64,000 bases of DNA from G020354025 sp964621455 (GCA_964621455.1 CAZULW010000001.1:75028-139027), one strand, 5' to 3'. Numbered from the stretch's first letter, positions 17,346 through 25,879 are shown. Notes: generated from the sequence alone by a model not told the origin. Numbers and translations: made by a program.

Positions 17346-17518
17346 GGACCTGAGGCCAGCGATAACAGATATTTAAGCAATAGAATAACCAGGATGAGGA
17401 GGATAAGGTAGCGCCAGAAGGCGAGCTTGTTCCACCGCTGATCGCGAAGCCGGCGGAATTCCACGCGGCGCTGGCCTGGACGGATCTGAAAGCGTCGTCG
17501 TTCCGATGCGAATCTCAT
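17342..17518 (-). CDS. Small single-pass membrane protein, 58 residues, unrecognised
   Basis: A complete short gene: ATG at 17518, TGA at 17344-17342. Residues 1-35 are strongly basic (ERRRF, GQRRVEFRRLRDQRW). Residues ~36-55 form one transmembrane helix (FWRYLILLILVILLLKYLLSL), predicted cytoplasmic N-terminus by the positive-inside rule. Its start overlaps the M50 protease stop as ATGA and its stop overlaps the ftcD start as ATGA, so all three are translationally coupled. No homologue is recognised. Possible roles, all inference: partner or substrate of the membrane protease. Confidence 0.75.
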   Translation of the reverse strand: MRFASERRRFQIRPGQRRVEFRRLRDQRWNKLAFWRYLILLILVILLLKYLLSLASGP

Positions 17519-18153
17519 GCCCCGGCGAAGAGGGTTGAGAAGAAACCGACGAAGGGTCCGATGAAGGCCCAGATAATGGAGAAGCCGGTGATCATGCCTA
17601 ATAGGATCAGGCCGAACAGGATGCCTGGTCCGTAGCGCTCCAGGTTGTAAGCCACGTGTTCATACTGGGGAGGCAGAAGGCCGTAAAGCACCTTGGAGCC
17701 ATCCAGCGGGGGGATGGGCAGCAGGTTGAACACCGCCAGGGCCAGGTTGATCTGGAGGCTCAGGACCATCATGACGGCAAAGCTATTCCCGATAAAGCTG
17801 CCCATAAACGGCCCGGGGTGGGCGTTGATGAAACGGATAACAAGCCCGCTGAGGAAGGCGAGGAACATGTTGGAAGCGGGTCCCGCCAGGGCCACCCACA
17901 GCATGTCCCGCTTGGGATTGGCGAAATGACGCGGGTCCACCGGCACCGGCTTGGCCCAGCCGAAGTGCACCAGGAACAGCATGAGGGTGCCAATGGGGTC
18001 CAGGTGGGAAAGGGGATTGAGGGTCAGCCGCCCGGCGTACTTGGCGGTGGGGTCGCCCAGCCGGTAGGCCATCATACCGTGGGAGTACTCATGCACCGAC
18101 AGGGCCAGGAGAACGACCGGGATGAGTAAGACCATGAGCCTGAGGTCAAGCAC
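17515..18153 (-). CDS. Site-2-protease-type membrane metalloprotease (M50/rhomboid-like Zn protease)
   Basis: 212 residues with ~5-6 hydrophobic segments. Zinc site: HEYSHG at residues 21-26 in the first membrane segment, completed by NLLPIPPLDGSKVL (~144-157) carrying the third ligand Asp. This is the short M50 form without PDZ or CBS domains, and such proteins cleave transmembrane substrates. GTG start at 18153, 109 bases after xerD. It overlaps the next small membrane protein gene by 4 bases. Confidence 0.9.
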   Translation of the reverse strand: MLDLRLMVLLIPVVLLALSVHEYSHGMMAYRLGDPTAKYAGRLTLNPLSHLDPIGTLMLFLVHFGWAKPVPVDPRHFANPKRDMLWVALAGPASNMFLAFLSGLVIRFINAHPGPFMGSFIGNSFAVMMVLSLQINLALAVFNLLPIPPLDGSKVLYGLLPPQYEHVAYNLERYGPGILFGLILLGMITGFSIIWAFIGPFVGFFSTLFAGA

Positions 18154-18262
18154 GGCAGGCCTTATATTTCATGACATTCTGATAAGCGGCAATAAACATC
18201 TTTTGCCTGGCATATTCTCAACAAAACCGCAGGTCCCCGCCACTTTTCCCACGCCCGACACC

Positions 18263-19174
18263 TCACCCCCGGGGGTGATACTGTCGGTGCACCTCCTTCA
18301 GGTAGTCCCGGTCCAGGTGGGTGTAGACCTGGGTGGTGGCAATGTCGGTGTGGCCCAGCATCTCCTGGACGGCGCGCAGGTCGGCGCCCCCTTCCAGCAG
18401 GTGGGTGGCGAAGCTGTGCCGCAGGGTGTGGGGCGAGATTTCCTTCTCGATCCCGGCTGCAACCGACCAGCGGCTGAGGATATTCCATACCACCATGCGG
18501 GTAAGGGGATTGCCGCGGATGCTAAGGTAGATCTCTCCGGTGTTTTTGCCTTTCCGGGCCAGCGCAGGCCGCACATTATTGATGTAGGTCTCCAGGTCAT
18601 CGATAGCCCGTTGGCCGATGGGCACTACCCGCTCCCTGGAACCCTTGCCCATGACCCGCACCAGCTCGGCCTCCAGCATAAGATAAGTGAGCCGCAGCCC
18701 GATCAGCTCCGACACCCGCAGGCCGCAGGCGTACAGCAGGGAGATGATGGACCGGTCCCGGACACCGAGGGGCCTGCCGGTATCAATCGCTTCCAGAATA
18801 GCGTCAATTTCGTGCACCTCCAGCACCTTGGGCAGGCGCTTGGGCAGTTTGGGGGGGTCCAGTAAAGCGGATGGGTCCCTGGAGACGTGCTTTTCCGCCA
18901 GCAGGAAGCGGTGGAAGCCCCGGACGGCGGAAAAGGAGCGGTGAATGGTGGCCGCCGAAAGGCAGAGGGAGTTCAGCCAGCGGGTATAGCCTCGCACCTG
19001 GCCCTGGCGTACCTCGTTGAGGTCCTTGACACCGTTATCTTTCAAATAGTTCAGGTAACGGGTTAAATCGCTGCGATAGGCCAGGAGAGTGGCAGGTGAC
19101 AGGTTTCGTTCGATCTTGGCGTACAGGAGATAATCCTGAAGGTGCTCTTCGCCCGGCAGGACTTCTGCGGCCAT
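18263..19174 (-). CDS. xerD: Tyrosine recombinase XerC/XerD
   Basis: 303 residues, the usual Xer size. N-terminal SAM-like DNA-binding domain (EEHLQDYLLYAKIERNLS...), then the catalytic domain. All six catalytic residues can be picked out: Arg in ACGLRVSELIGL, Lys in MGKGSRERVVP, H-x-x-R in HTLRHSFATHLL, His in LGHTDIATTQ and Tyr in VYTHLD. It resolves chromosome dimers at dif in cooperation with a second Xer. Its ATG overlaps the last base of the GGGP synthase stop, placing it last in the efp-acc-gcv operon. D rather than C subtype is inferred. Confidence 0.92.
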   Translation of the reverse strand: MAAEVLPGEEHLQDYLLYAKIERNLSPATLLAYRSDLTRYLNYLKDNGVKDLNEVRQGQVRGYTRWLNSLCLSAATIHRSFSAVRGFHRFLLAEKHVSRDPSALLDPPKLPKRLPKVLEVHEIDAILEAIDTGRPLGVRDRSIISLLYACGLRVSELIGLRLTYLMLEAELVRVMGKGSRERVVPIGQRAIDDLETYINNVRPALARKGKNTGEIYLSIRGNPLTRMVVWNILSRWSVAAGIEKEISPHTLRHSFATHLLEGGADLRAVQEMLGHTDIATTQVYTHLDRDYLKEVHRQYHPRG

Positions 19175-19932
19175 CAGCCTTCGTGGACCGCTGCGGCAAA
19201 GGCCCGCATGGTATCCTGGCCCTGAACGTGCAGGCTGCTCTCTCGCTCAAGGACGGTGCTGGTCACCACGAACCGGGCACCCGCCCTGACCTTCCCGGCC
19301 GCTTCCTCGGGTTTGCAGATGCCGCCGCCAACTACCAGGGGGATGTCCAGCTCCCCGGCTACGCTGCGAATTACCTCCTCGGGGACGGACCGCCGGGCAC
19401 CGCTGCCGGCCTCCAGATAGACCAGGGACATACCAAAATACTGTGCTGCCAGGGCGTGAGCCAGTACGATATCGGGTTTATCCATGGGCAGCGGCTGGCT
19501 GTTGCTCATAAACTCCACCGCCGTGGGACTGCCGCCGGCCATGAGGAGGTAACCGGTCGGGATGACCTCCAATCCCAGGTGTTTCACCATTGGCGCGGCC
19601 TGTACCTGCTCACCGATCAGATACTGGGGATTCCGTCCGCTGAGAAGCGACATGAACAGGATGGCATCCACCTGCCCGGTAAGCTGGTTGGAAGAGCCGG
19701 GAAAGAGGATCACCGGCACTTGTGAGGCCGCCTTGATGATTCTCACCCGCTCCTCAAAGCCGCCGTCCATGATCAGGCTGCCACCCACCAGGATGGCGTC
19801 AGCACCCGACTCGTTCACGCAGGCTACCAGGTCATTCAGGTGCCCGTCGTTCTTGCGGTCGGGGTCGATAAGAACCAGGTAGTTGGCCTTCTGGTATGAA
19901 AGCCGCTGCAGCAGGGACTGGAGGACGCTCAC
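19174..19932 (-). CDS. Geranylgeranylglyceryl phosphate synthase family (PcrB/GGGPS)
   Basis: 252 residues from GTG 19932, overlapping the gcvPA stop as GTGA; a longer reading would extend into gcvPA. TIM barrel with family motifs: YLVLIDPDRK (G1P/Mg site), ADAILVGGS, LFPGSSNQLT, YLEAGSGA and VGGGICKPEEA phosphate loops. The family couples sn-glycerol-1-phosphate to a polyprenyl diphosphate, the first ether-linkage step of archaeal-type lipids; in Bacillus the homologue makes heptaprenylglyceryl phosphate. In FCB bacteria such genes are linked to possible archaeal-type ether lipids. Chain-length preference cannot be read reliably here. Confidence 0.9.
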   Translation of the reverse strand: MSVLQSLLQRLSYQKANYLVLIDPDRKNDGHLNDLVACVNESGADAILVGGSLIMDGGFEERVRIIKAASQVPVILFPGSSNQLTGQVDAILFMSLLSGRNPQYLIGEQVQAAPMVKHLGLEVIPTGYLLMAGGSPTAVEFMSNSQPLPMDKPDIVLAHALAAQYFGMSLVYLEAGSGARRSVPEEVIRSVAGELDIPLVVGGGICKPEEAAGKVRAGARFVVTSTVLERESSLHVQGQDTMRAFAAAVHEG

Positions 19933-21293
19933 GAAGCCGCCCGTCCCAGGAAATCGACCAGGCGGTCCATCTCCGCCCGGGTTCGCTTTTCGGTTACGGC
20001 CAGCTGCAGCAGAACTTCCCCCTGCCACGTAACAACGCCCATGAAAAAGCCCTCCTTCTCCGCTTTAGCGCGCAGGTCCCGTGCCGGAATGGGGGTTCGT
20101 ACCACAAATTCTTTTACATAGCCAAAGCCGAAGGGCAGCTCGAAGCCCGGGAGCCCGGCAATGGCCCGGCCCAGGTACTGGCTCTTGTCGAAGCACAGCC
20201 CGGCCAGCTGTTGCAGGCCTTCCCTGCCCAGCAGGGACAGGTAGACCGTCGCCCAGAGGGCCATGAGTCCCTGGTTGGTACAGATATTGGAGGTGGCCTT
20301 CTCCCGGCGAATATCCTGTTCCCTGGTCCGCAGCACCATGACAAACCCCGGCCGGCCTTCCCGGTCAACGGTACGGCCAGCGATGCGTCCCGGAAGCCGC
20401 CGGATGTACTTCTCTTTGGTCGCCATCAACCCCAGGTAAGGACCGCCGTAGGAGAGGGGAATCCCCAGGGACTGCCCTTCGCCGACATACACGTCTGCGC
20501 CGGCGGCACCGGGGCTTTCCTGGACGCCCAGGGTAAGGGGATCAGCGTCGGCAATGAGGAGCGCCCGCCCTGAGCCTGACGAATGGGTATCCTCGGTGAC
20601 TAGGGTCTTACGCGCAGCGCCCCAGTCCTCTAATAGACCCAGCACATTGGGCGACTGGATCACCACCCCGGCCGCAGCTGCAGACTTGGCCGCCAGGTCA
20701 TCCATATCAACCCGGCCGTTCCGGCTACCCACGGATACAATCTCAGCGGATCGGTTCTGGAGGTAGGTCTCGATGACGGCCCTGGTATGGAGATGGAGGG
20801 TTTCCGGCAGGAGTATCTTTTCGTGGCCCGTTGCGCCGAGGGCCAGAGAACACGCCTCCGCCGCCGCTGACGCCCCATCGTACAGGCTGGCGTTGGCCAC
20901 ATCCAGACCACTGAGCTCGCACACCAGGCTCTGAAACTCATACATCACCTGCAGGGTCCCCTGGCTTACCTCAGCCTGGTAGGGTGTGTAGGCGGTATAG
21001 AATTCCGAGCGCCGGGCGATAGCTTTTACCACCTCGGGTGTATAATGATCGTAAGCGCCGCCCCCCAGGAAACAGATCCCGGCAGCGGCAGGGCGGTTCA
21101 TCCCGGCCAGGCGGTTGAGTTCGGCGGATACCTCCAGCTCTGAATTGCCGGGACCCAGCCCCAGCTCCCCTTTCACGCGCAGTTCAGGGGGAATGATCTT
21201 GATCAGCTCTTCAAAGGACCGCACTCCGATGGCCTCAAGCATCTCTTGTTCCTCGGCGTCGGTGGCCGGCATGTAGGGGTGCGGCTGGGTCAC
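19929..21293 (-). CDS. gcvPA: Glycine dehydrogenase (decarboxylating) subunit 1
   Basis: 454 residues, the N-terminal half of the split P-protein. It works with subunit 2 (not in the window) to decarboxylate glycine with PLP and pass the aminomethyl group to GcvH. Landmarks: FLGGGAYDHYTPEVV, FYTAYTPYQAEVSQGTLQ and YGGPYLGLMA. The region THSSGSGRA before LLIADADPL is an addition relative to the usual family sequence; its DNA (CCTGAGCCTGACGAATGGG, ~20569) resembles REP sequences. GTG start overlaps the gcvH stop by 4 bases. Confidence 0.95.
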   Translation of the reverse strand: MTQPHPYMPATDAEEQEMLEAIGVRSFEELIKIIPPELRVKGELGLGPGNSELEVSAELNRLAGMNRPAAAGICFLGGGAYDHYTPEVVKAIARRSEFYTAYTPYQAEVSQGTLQVMYEFQSLVCELSGLDVANASLYDGASAAAEACSLALGATGHEKILLPETLHLHTRAVIETYLQNRSAEIVSVGSRNGRVDMDDLAAKSAAAAGVVIQSPNVLGLLEDWGAARKTLVTEDTHSSGSGRALLIADADPLTLGVQESPGAAGADVYVGEGQSLGIPLSYGGPYLGLMATKEKYIRRLPGRIAGRTVDREGRPGFVMVLRTREQDIRREKATSNICTNQGLMALWATVYLSLLGREGLQQLAGLCFDKSQYLGRAIAGLPGFELPFGFGYVKEFVVRTPIPARDLRAKAEKEGFFMGVVTWQGEVLLQLAVTEKRTRAEMDRLVDFLGRAAS

Positions 21294-21667
21294 GAAATGA
21301 GGTCCCTGTACACGGCGGCGGTGAGGAGCTCGTCCACCTCGCCGGGGTTGGAAAGCTTGACCTTCACCAGCCAGCCTTTACCATAAGGATCGTTGTTCAC
21401 TTTTTCCGGGGCATCCTCCAGATCGGTGTTGACCGCGATGATCTCACCGGAGACAGGCATGAACAGGTCGGCCACAGTTTTCACTGCCTCTACAGTACCG
21501 AAGGTATCCCCCTGGCTAAAGGTATCTCCTAAATCGGGGAATTCCACGAAAATAATATCTCCCAGCTCGCCCTGGGCAAAATCGGTGATGCCCACGGTAG
21601 CTGTGTCGCCCTCCAGCCGGGCCCATTCGTGATCCTGGGTGTAACGCAGATCATCAGGGATGTTCAT
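21290..21667 (-). CDS. gcvH: Glycine cleavage system H protein
   Basis: 125 residues. Lipoyl-carrier of glycine cleavage: Lys63 in TVEAVKTVADL is the lipoylation site, and the N-terminal YTQDHEWARLEGDTATVGIT and C-terminal GKGWLVKVKLSN strands are typical. It shuttles the aminomethyl group from GcvP to GcvT. Start ATG overlaps the accC stop as ATGA; stop overlaps gcvPA start. The same lipoyl fold might be loaded by machinery shared with other 2-oxoacid dehydrogenases; no lipoate ligase gene is in the window. Confidence 0.96.
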   Translation of the reverse strand: MNIPDDLRYTQDHEWARLEGDTATVGITDFAQGELGDIIFVEFPDLGDTFSQGDTFGTVEAVKTVADLFMPVSGEIIAVNTDLEDAPEKVNNDPYGKGWLVKVKLSNPGEVDELLTAAVYRDLIS

Positions 21668-23025
21668 TCGGGTTCCTCAACCGGTTGATACTGGAATGAC
21701 TCAAGAAAGGCGGTGGTAAAGCGGCCCTGGCGGAAATCGGGGTCCGCCAGCACCTGCTGGTGAAAGGGGATGGTGGTGGGGATACCCTCGATGACGAACT
21801 CCTCCAGGGCCTGCTGCATCCGGTTGATGGCCGAGTCCCGGGCGGTGCCGTGTACGATGAGCTTGGCTATCATGGAATCGTAGTAGGGCTGCACATGGTA
21901 CCCGGCATAAGCGGCGGTGTCCACCCGCACACCCATGCCCCCGGGGACGTGGAAGCTGGTTATCAGGCCCGGCGAGGGACGGAAATCATTGGCTGGGTCC
22001 TCGGCGTTAATGCGGCACTCGATGGCGTGTCCCCGCAGGTTGGCCGTCTTCACCCAATCCGGCATGGGAATATCGGCGTGAATGCCGATCTGGGTCTTGA
22101 GCAGATCGATCCCGTAGACCATCTCCGTCACGGGGTGTTCCACCTGGATACGGGTGTTCATCTCCATGAAATAAAAGTTGCCCTTACCATCCAGCAGGAA
22201 CTCCACCGTGCCGGCGCCGAGATATTTTACTTTTTCGGCGGCCCGGACCGCGGCCTTGCAGAGCTTTCGCCGTAGCGCTTCGTCCACCGCCGGGGAGGGG
22301 GATTCCTCGATCAGCTTCTGATGCCGCCGCTGAATGGAACATTCCCTCTCGCCCAGGGCTACGGCCTTGCCGCTGGGATCACCCATCACCTGCACCTCAA
22401 TGTGGCGGGGATCGGTGATGAATTTTTCAAGATACAGATCGCCGTTTCCGAAAGCACTCCGGGCTTCATTCTGGGCCTGAATAAAAGCCTCGGGCAGCAG
22501 CTCCGGGCTTTCCACCCGACGCATTCCCCTGCCGCCGCCACCGGCCGAAGCCTTGACCATCACCGGGTACCCCAACTCCTCTGCCTCCCGGATCGCATCC
22601 TGCACATTCCGAGTAACCTCCCGCGAGCCGGGCGTGACGGGTACCCCGGCCTTCATCATGGTTTTCCTGGCCTCCGACTTGTTACCCATGAGGCGGATTG
22701 TCTCAGCTCTGGGCCCAATAAAGGTGATGCCGTGGTCTTCGCAGATGGAGGCAAACTCGGCGTTTTCCGCCAGGAATCCGTATCCGGGGTGGATGGCGTC
22801 GGCATCGGTAAGCTCGGCAACGGCGATAATGGAGGGAACATGGAGGTAGCTCCTGCTGGCCTCCGGGGGACCTATGCACACCGCCTCCGTTGCAAACCGT
22901 ACATGCAGGGCCAACTCATCAGCGGTGGAATAAACCGCAACCGTAGAGATGCCCAGCTCGTGACAGGCCCGGATGATGCGGAGGGCGATCTCCCCCCGGT
23001 TGGCGATGAGGACCTTCTTAAACAT
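21664..23025 (-). CDS. accC: Biotin carboxylase subunit of acetyl-CoA carboxylase
   Basis: 453 residues starting MFKKVLIANRGEIALR (ATG 23025). A longer reading adds ten non-family residues. It carboxylates biotin on AccB with ATP and bicarbonate. ATP-grasp motifs: KASAGGGGRGMR (glycine loop), ALGERECSIQRRHQKLIEE, and FYFMEMNTRIQVEHPVTE with metal and bicarbonate-site residues. Upstream accB and the matching composition support a fatty-acid-synthesis role, although pyruvate or propionyl-CoA carboxylase subunits share the fold. Confidence 0.95.
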   Translation of the reverse strand: MFKKVLIANRGEIALRIIRACHELGISTVAVYSTADELALHVRFATEAVCIGPPEASRSYLHVPSIIAVAELTDADAIHPGYGFLAENAEFASICEDHGITFIGPRAETIRLMGNKSEARKTMMKAGVPVTPGSREVTRNVQDAIREAEELGYPVMVKASAGGGGRGMRRVESPELLPEAFIQAQNEARSAFGNGDLYLEKFITDPRHIEVQVMGDPSGKAVALGERECSIQRRHQKLIEESPSPAVDEALRRKLCKAAVRAAEKVKYLGAGTVEFLLDGKGNFYFMEMNTRIQVEHPVTEMVYGIDLLKTQIGIHADIPMPDWVKTANLRGHAIECRINAEDPANDFRPSPGLITSFHVPGGMGVRVDTAAYAGYHVQPYYDSMIAKLIVHGTARDSAINRMQQALEEFVIEGIPTTIPFHQQVLADPDFRQGRFTTAFLESFQYQPVEEPE

Positions 23026-23100
23026 GCCCCGGATCCCCGACCTGCAAGAGATCAACTACCGGGTCAGATAAAAGGGCGGACAATCCTGCCTGGACCAAAT

Positions 23101-23550
23101 TCAACTCGGATCTACGACAATGAGGGGCTGGTTGAACTCTACGGGCGAGGCGTTTTCCACCAGAACATCCACCACCGTGCCACTTACGTCGCTTTCGATC
23201 TCATTCATGATCTTCATGGCCTCGATGATGCAGATCACTTGGCCGACGGAAATCTTATCACTTATATTGATGTAGGGAGGCGATTCCGGTGAGGCCGCCC
23301 GGTAAAAGGTGCCGACAATGGGCGCATTAATTTCATGGTGCCGGGAAGTATCCTTCACCGGCTCAGGCGCAACTGCTCCCGCGGCAACAGCGTCCGGCTG
23401 GTCATCGCCGACCCTCACAGTAGAGCTCGGCGGGTTGGACGCATCTTTGGTAACCCGGATCTTGCGACCCCACCAGGTGGAAACCTCCACCTCGTGGACC
23501 TTGCTCTGTTCGACAATAGCGATGATTCCTTTTAATTTCTTCTTGAGCAT
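23101..23550 (-). CDS. accB: Biotin carboxyl carrier protein of acetyl-CoA carboxylase
   Basis: 149 residues. N-terminal helical segment (KKLKGIIAIVEQSKVHEVEVS), a Pro/Ala/Val linker, and a C-terminal biotinyl domain with Lys113 in CIIEAMKIMNEIES as biotin site; the GTFYRAASPESPPYI thumb typical of AccB is at ~80-94. It carries carboxybiotin between AccC and the carboxyltransferase. It lies 75 bases upstream of accC and 35 bases after efp, the conserved efp-accB-accC order. Confidence 0.95.
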   Translation of the reverse strand: MLKKKLKGIIAIVEQSKVHEVEVSTWWGRKIRVTKDASNPPSSTVRVGDDQPDAVAAGAVAPEPVKDTSRHHEINAPIVGTFYRAASPESPPYINISDKISVGQVICIIEAMKIMNEIESDVSGTVVDVLVENASPVEFNQPLIVVDPS

Positions 23551-23585
23551 AACCTCCTCTGGTTGGTTATCGACAAGTGGGACGG

Positions 23586-24155
23586 TTATTCCTTCACACG
23601 CTCGATATAACGTCGCTCCCTGGTGTCGATTCGGACGATTTCCCCTTCATCCACGAAGAGAGGCACCTGGACCACCACGCCGGTCTCCAGGGTGGCGGGT
23701 TTGTTGCCGCCGGTGGCCGTGTCTCCCCGAACCCCAGGCTCGGTCCGCATCACCCTCAGGTTCATATGCTGGGGGATGCGCACTTCTATCGGATCATTCT
23801 CGTGGAAGGCAATAGTCACTTCCAGGTTATCGACCAGAAAATCAGTGGCATTCCCCACCTGATCCGCGGTGAGGGCCAGCTCGTCATAAGTCTCATTGTC
23901 CATGAAGTAATAGTGCTGGCCGTCGGTATACTGGTAGGTAAGGTTGCGGGCCTCCACCCGCACCTCCGTCACATTTGCACCAGCGCGAAAGGTCTCATCC
24001 ACAACCTGCCCGGTGCGGATATTCTTCAGCTTGGTACGCACAAAGGCGGGCCCCTTACCAGGCTTCACGTGAAGGAACTCCACGATCTTCCACAGGCCAC
24101 CCCTGTGATCCATGACCATACCATTGCGAAAATCTGCCGTAGTCGCCACCTGCAT
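23586..24155 (-). CDS. efp: Elongation factor P
   Basis: 189 residues with KOW-like N-domain and two OB domains. EF-P rescues ribosomes stalled at polyproline. Lys34 in KPGKGPAF is the modifiable tip residue. A Pro-rich environment around it (VKPGKGP) resembles lysylated or 5-aminopentanol types, but the modification is not determined. It is the first gene of the efp-accB-accC-gcvH-gcvPA-GGGPS-xerD run and is divergent from the metalloprotease gene at 24373. A GATAAT -10-like hexamer at 24168-24173 (minus strand) would give a very short leader. Confidence 0.96.
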   Translation of the reverse strand: MQVATTADFRNGMVMDHRGGLWKIVEFLHVKPGKGPAFVRTKLKNIRTGQVVDETFRAGANVTEVRVEARNLTYQYTDGQHYYFMDNETYDELALTADQVGNATDFLVDNLEVTIAFHENDPIEVRIPQHMNLRVMRTEPGVRGDTATGGNKPATLETGVVVQVPLFVDEGEIVRIDTRERRYIERVKE

Positions 24156-24320
24156 TCCGAAAACTAAATTATCGTTATGGAAAACGAAACAATTTAATCC
24201 CGCCCCCCATGGGCAATCAAGGAAGGGTTCTCAGGAGTTCCCCCGAAAAAGTGTAAAGTTTTACGTAATTTATCCGATAACGAGTGGGAGTAATTGGGTC
24301 ATTAGGAGATTTAGAAAGTC

Positions 24321-24349
24321 TTGACATTACGCTGAGGCGCAACAATATT
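24321..24349 (+). promoter_or_regulatory. Sigma-70-type promoter for the metalloprotease gene
   Basis: TTGACA (24321-24326) is followed after exactly 17 bases by AATATT (24344-24349), four of six matches to the -10 consensus. The predicted start near 24356 lies 17 bases before the ATG at 24373. Just upstream, a GTAAAGTTTTAC inverted repeat (24253-24264) could be an operator. Confidence 0.5.
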
Positions 24350-24372
24350 TCCAAAGGAACCCCGCTCCAGTC

Positions 24373-25149
24373 ATGGATTTGTCAGTAATAGCCATTCACC
24401 CCGTTGTCGTTTGGGCACAACAGCCCGGGTCGGGCCAGCCGTCTGAAGCGCCCAACCCCGCCTCTGGCGGGGTTGGCAGCGGCAACGCCGGTGGTGCACC
24501 TGGACCAGATCGCTATCGCGATACCTACGAGCCAACATCGGTCCCCGGCAACGATGGTGAAGCCGGCACTCAGCCGGCCACAGGTGCGCCGGAACGCGGT
24601 ATGCCCGCCGGGGGCAAAGAGCCCCGGGAGGCGGGGGAATCTGGCACCACCCCTACTACTGAGCGCCCAAAACCGCGCGGCGTTCCCAAAGGCGGCCCCG
24701 GCTCAATGGAGCTCACGCCCGATGAGAAAGCACTGGTTGAGGACTTGAAAACCGCGGACGCAGCAGTCAGGACGCACGAGATGGCGCATATCATGGCGGG
24801 CGGCCAGTACATCATCCGCCGGGCCAATTTCGCCTTTGTCCTTGGGCCCGATGGAAAGCTCTACGCCGTGGGCGGCGAGGTGCAGATTGACACTTCCGAG
24901 GTGCCCGACGATCCCGAGGCCACGATCCGGAAAGCCCAGGCGGTGAGAAGGGCGGCCCTGGCCCCCGGCAATCCATCCCCCCAGGACCTGCGGGTTGCCG
25001 CCGAGGCTACCCGGATGGAGTTCGAGGCCCGCATGGAACTGGTCCGCCAGAGGGCCGAAGAAGCCCTGGAACAGGCCGAGGAATACAACCGGGACGGCGA
25101 GACGATAACGCTCGAGCCTGAGCCTTTTCTCCTTAATCTGTTCGCGTAG
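24373..25149 (+). CDS. SprA-related putative zinc metalloprotease
   Basis: 258 residues. Residues 18-115 are low-complexity Pro/Gly/Thr/Glu-rich and probably disordered. Residues ~115-200 match the SprA-related (PF12118-like) family: TPDEKALVEDLKTADAAVRTHEMAHIMAGGQY, a GPDGKLYAVGGEVQID strand pair, and DPEATIRKAQAVRRAALAP. HEMAH (135-139) is a classic HExxH zinc site; a third ligand is not obvious. The C-terminal ~60 residues are a charged coiled coil. No clear signal peptide. Substrate unknown; it is one of the few plus-strand genes. Confidence 0.8.
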   Translation: MDLSVIAIHPVVVWAQQPGSGQPSEAPNPASGGVGSGNAGGAPGPDRYRDTYEPTSVPGNDGEAGTQPATGAPERGMPAGGKEPREAGESGTTPTTERPKPRGVPKGGPGSMELTPDEKALVEDLKTADAAVRTHEMAHIMAGGQYIIRRANFAFVLGPDGKLYAVGGEVQIDTSEVPDDPEATIRKAQAVRRAALAPGNPSPQDLRVAAEATRMEFEARMELVRQRAEEALEQAEEYNRDGETITLEPEPFLLNLFA

Positions 25150-25177
25150 TTTCCCCGATACATTGACCGGCAACGAC

Positions 25178-25222
25178 CAGGCCCCGCTTCCTGCGGGACT
25201 AGTCCCGCCTTCTGGCGGGGCC
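25178..25222. repeat. Nested GC-rich palindrome downstream of the metalloprotease gene
   Basis: GCGGGACTAGTCCCGC (25193-25208) is a perfect palindrome, and CCCGCC-TTCT-GGCGGG (25204-25219) overlaps it; outer GGCCCCGC/GCGGGGCC arms also pair. Alternative folds exclude each other. No T-tract follows, so this is more REP-like than a canonical terminator, though it could slow polymerase 30 bases after the stop. The rest of 25223-25453 shows nothing convincing. Confidence 0.5.
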
Positions 25223-25453
25223 CCGCCCGGCTATCTCCACTCTGTACGCGCTATAGACGGCGCGTGGTTCCCCGGTCGACACCGGACAACCCAGGCAATG
25301 GCTTTCGGCGGATGAACGCAGGCTGCCAATTTGACCTCAATGACCGCCCATCCTGAAAGGGAAACCTTGTCTGCCCCACCGGATGGGGGGATGACCCTGG
25401 CAGGACCGGCGGAGGGAAGAGAGTTACAGTAAGGCCAAGTAAATAGAGGAACT

Positions 25454-25879
25454 TTAGGGATCGCTGAGTATTTCGGTGTCCTCACCGCTGGGAAGGTGCT
25501 TCAGGGCCTGATCCAAGAGAAAACGGGCCAGTTTGACTGCTCGTCTCTGATCCTCGGTGATATAGTTTATCAAGGCGAGCTGTTCCGGGGCGAGGGTCTC
25601 TTCGGTGACCGCAAGGGGGACACTGCTCTCCTCAGTAGGTGCGTAGGAAGTATCCACCCTGGGATCACTCTGTCCTGCCAGGAGCCAGCGGGGCGAGACC
25701 CCCTGTTCACGGCACACCTTTTCCATCATATCGAGGGGGGGGCGCTGGCGATCATTTTCATAGGCGTTGATGGTTTGCCGGCTCACGCCTAGCATCTGAC
25801 CAAATTCCTCCTGAGTGAGCTTGGCCGCTTTGCGAATCTGCCGGAAACGCTCACCAAACTGCCATGTAAAACTGATCAT
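25454..25879 (-). CDS. XRE-family helix-turn-helix transcriptional regulator
   Basis: 141 residues. An N-terminal Cro/C1-type HTH spans ~8-66: FGERFRQIRKAAKLTQEEFGQMLGVSRQTINAYENDRQRP. After a Pro/Ser linker, the C-terminal ~50 residues are a helical segment (LALINYITEDQRRAVKLARFLLDQAL). It lacks a peptidase or cupin domain. Its target is not evident; the AT-rich region upstream with TACGTAAATATTA could be an autoregulatory site. It reads toward the metalloprotease gene (convergent). Confidence 0.85.
   Translation of the reverse strand: MISFTWQFGERFRQIRKAAKLTQEEFGQMLGVSRQTINAYENDRQRPPLDMMEKVCREQGVSPRWLLAGQSDPRVDTSYAPTEESSVPLAVTEETLAPEQLALINYITEDQRRAVKLARFLLDQALKHLPSGEDTEILSDP

Noticed and set aside
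25231..25485. 84-codon minus-strand frame downstream of the XRE gene
   Set aside because: No motif, no ribosome site and overlaps the XRE gene end; treated as non-coding.
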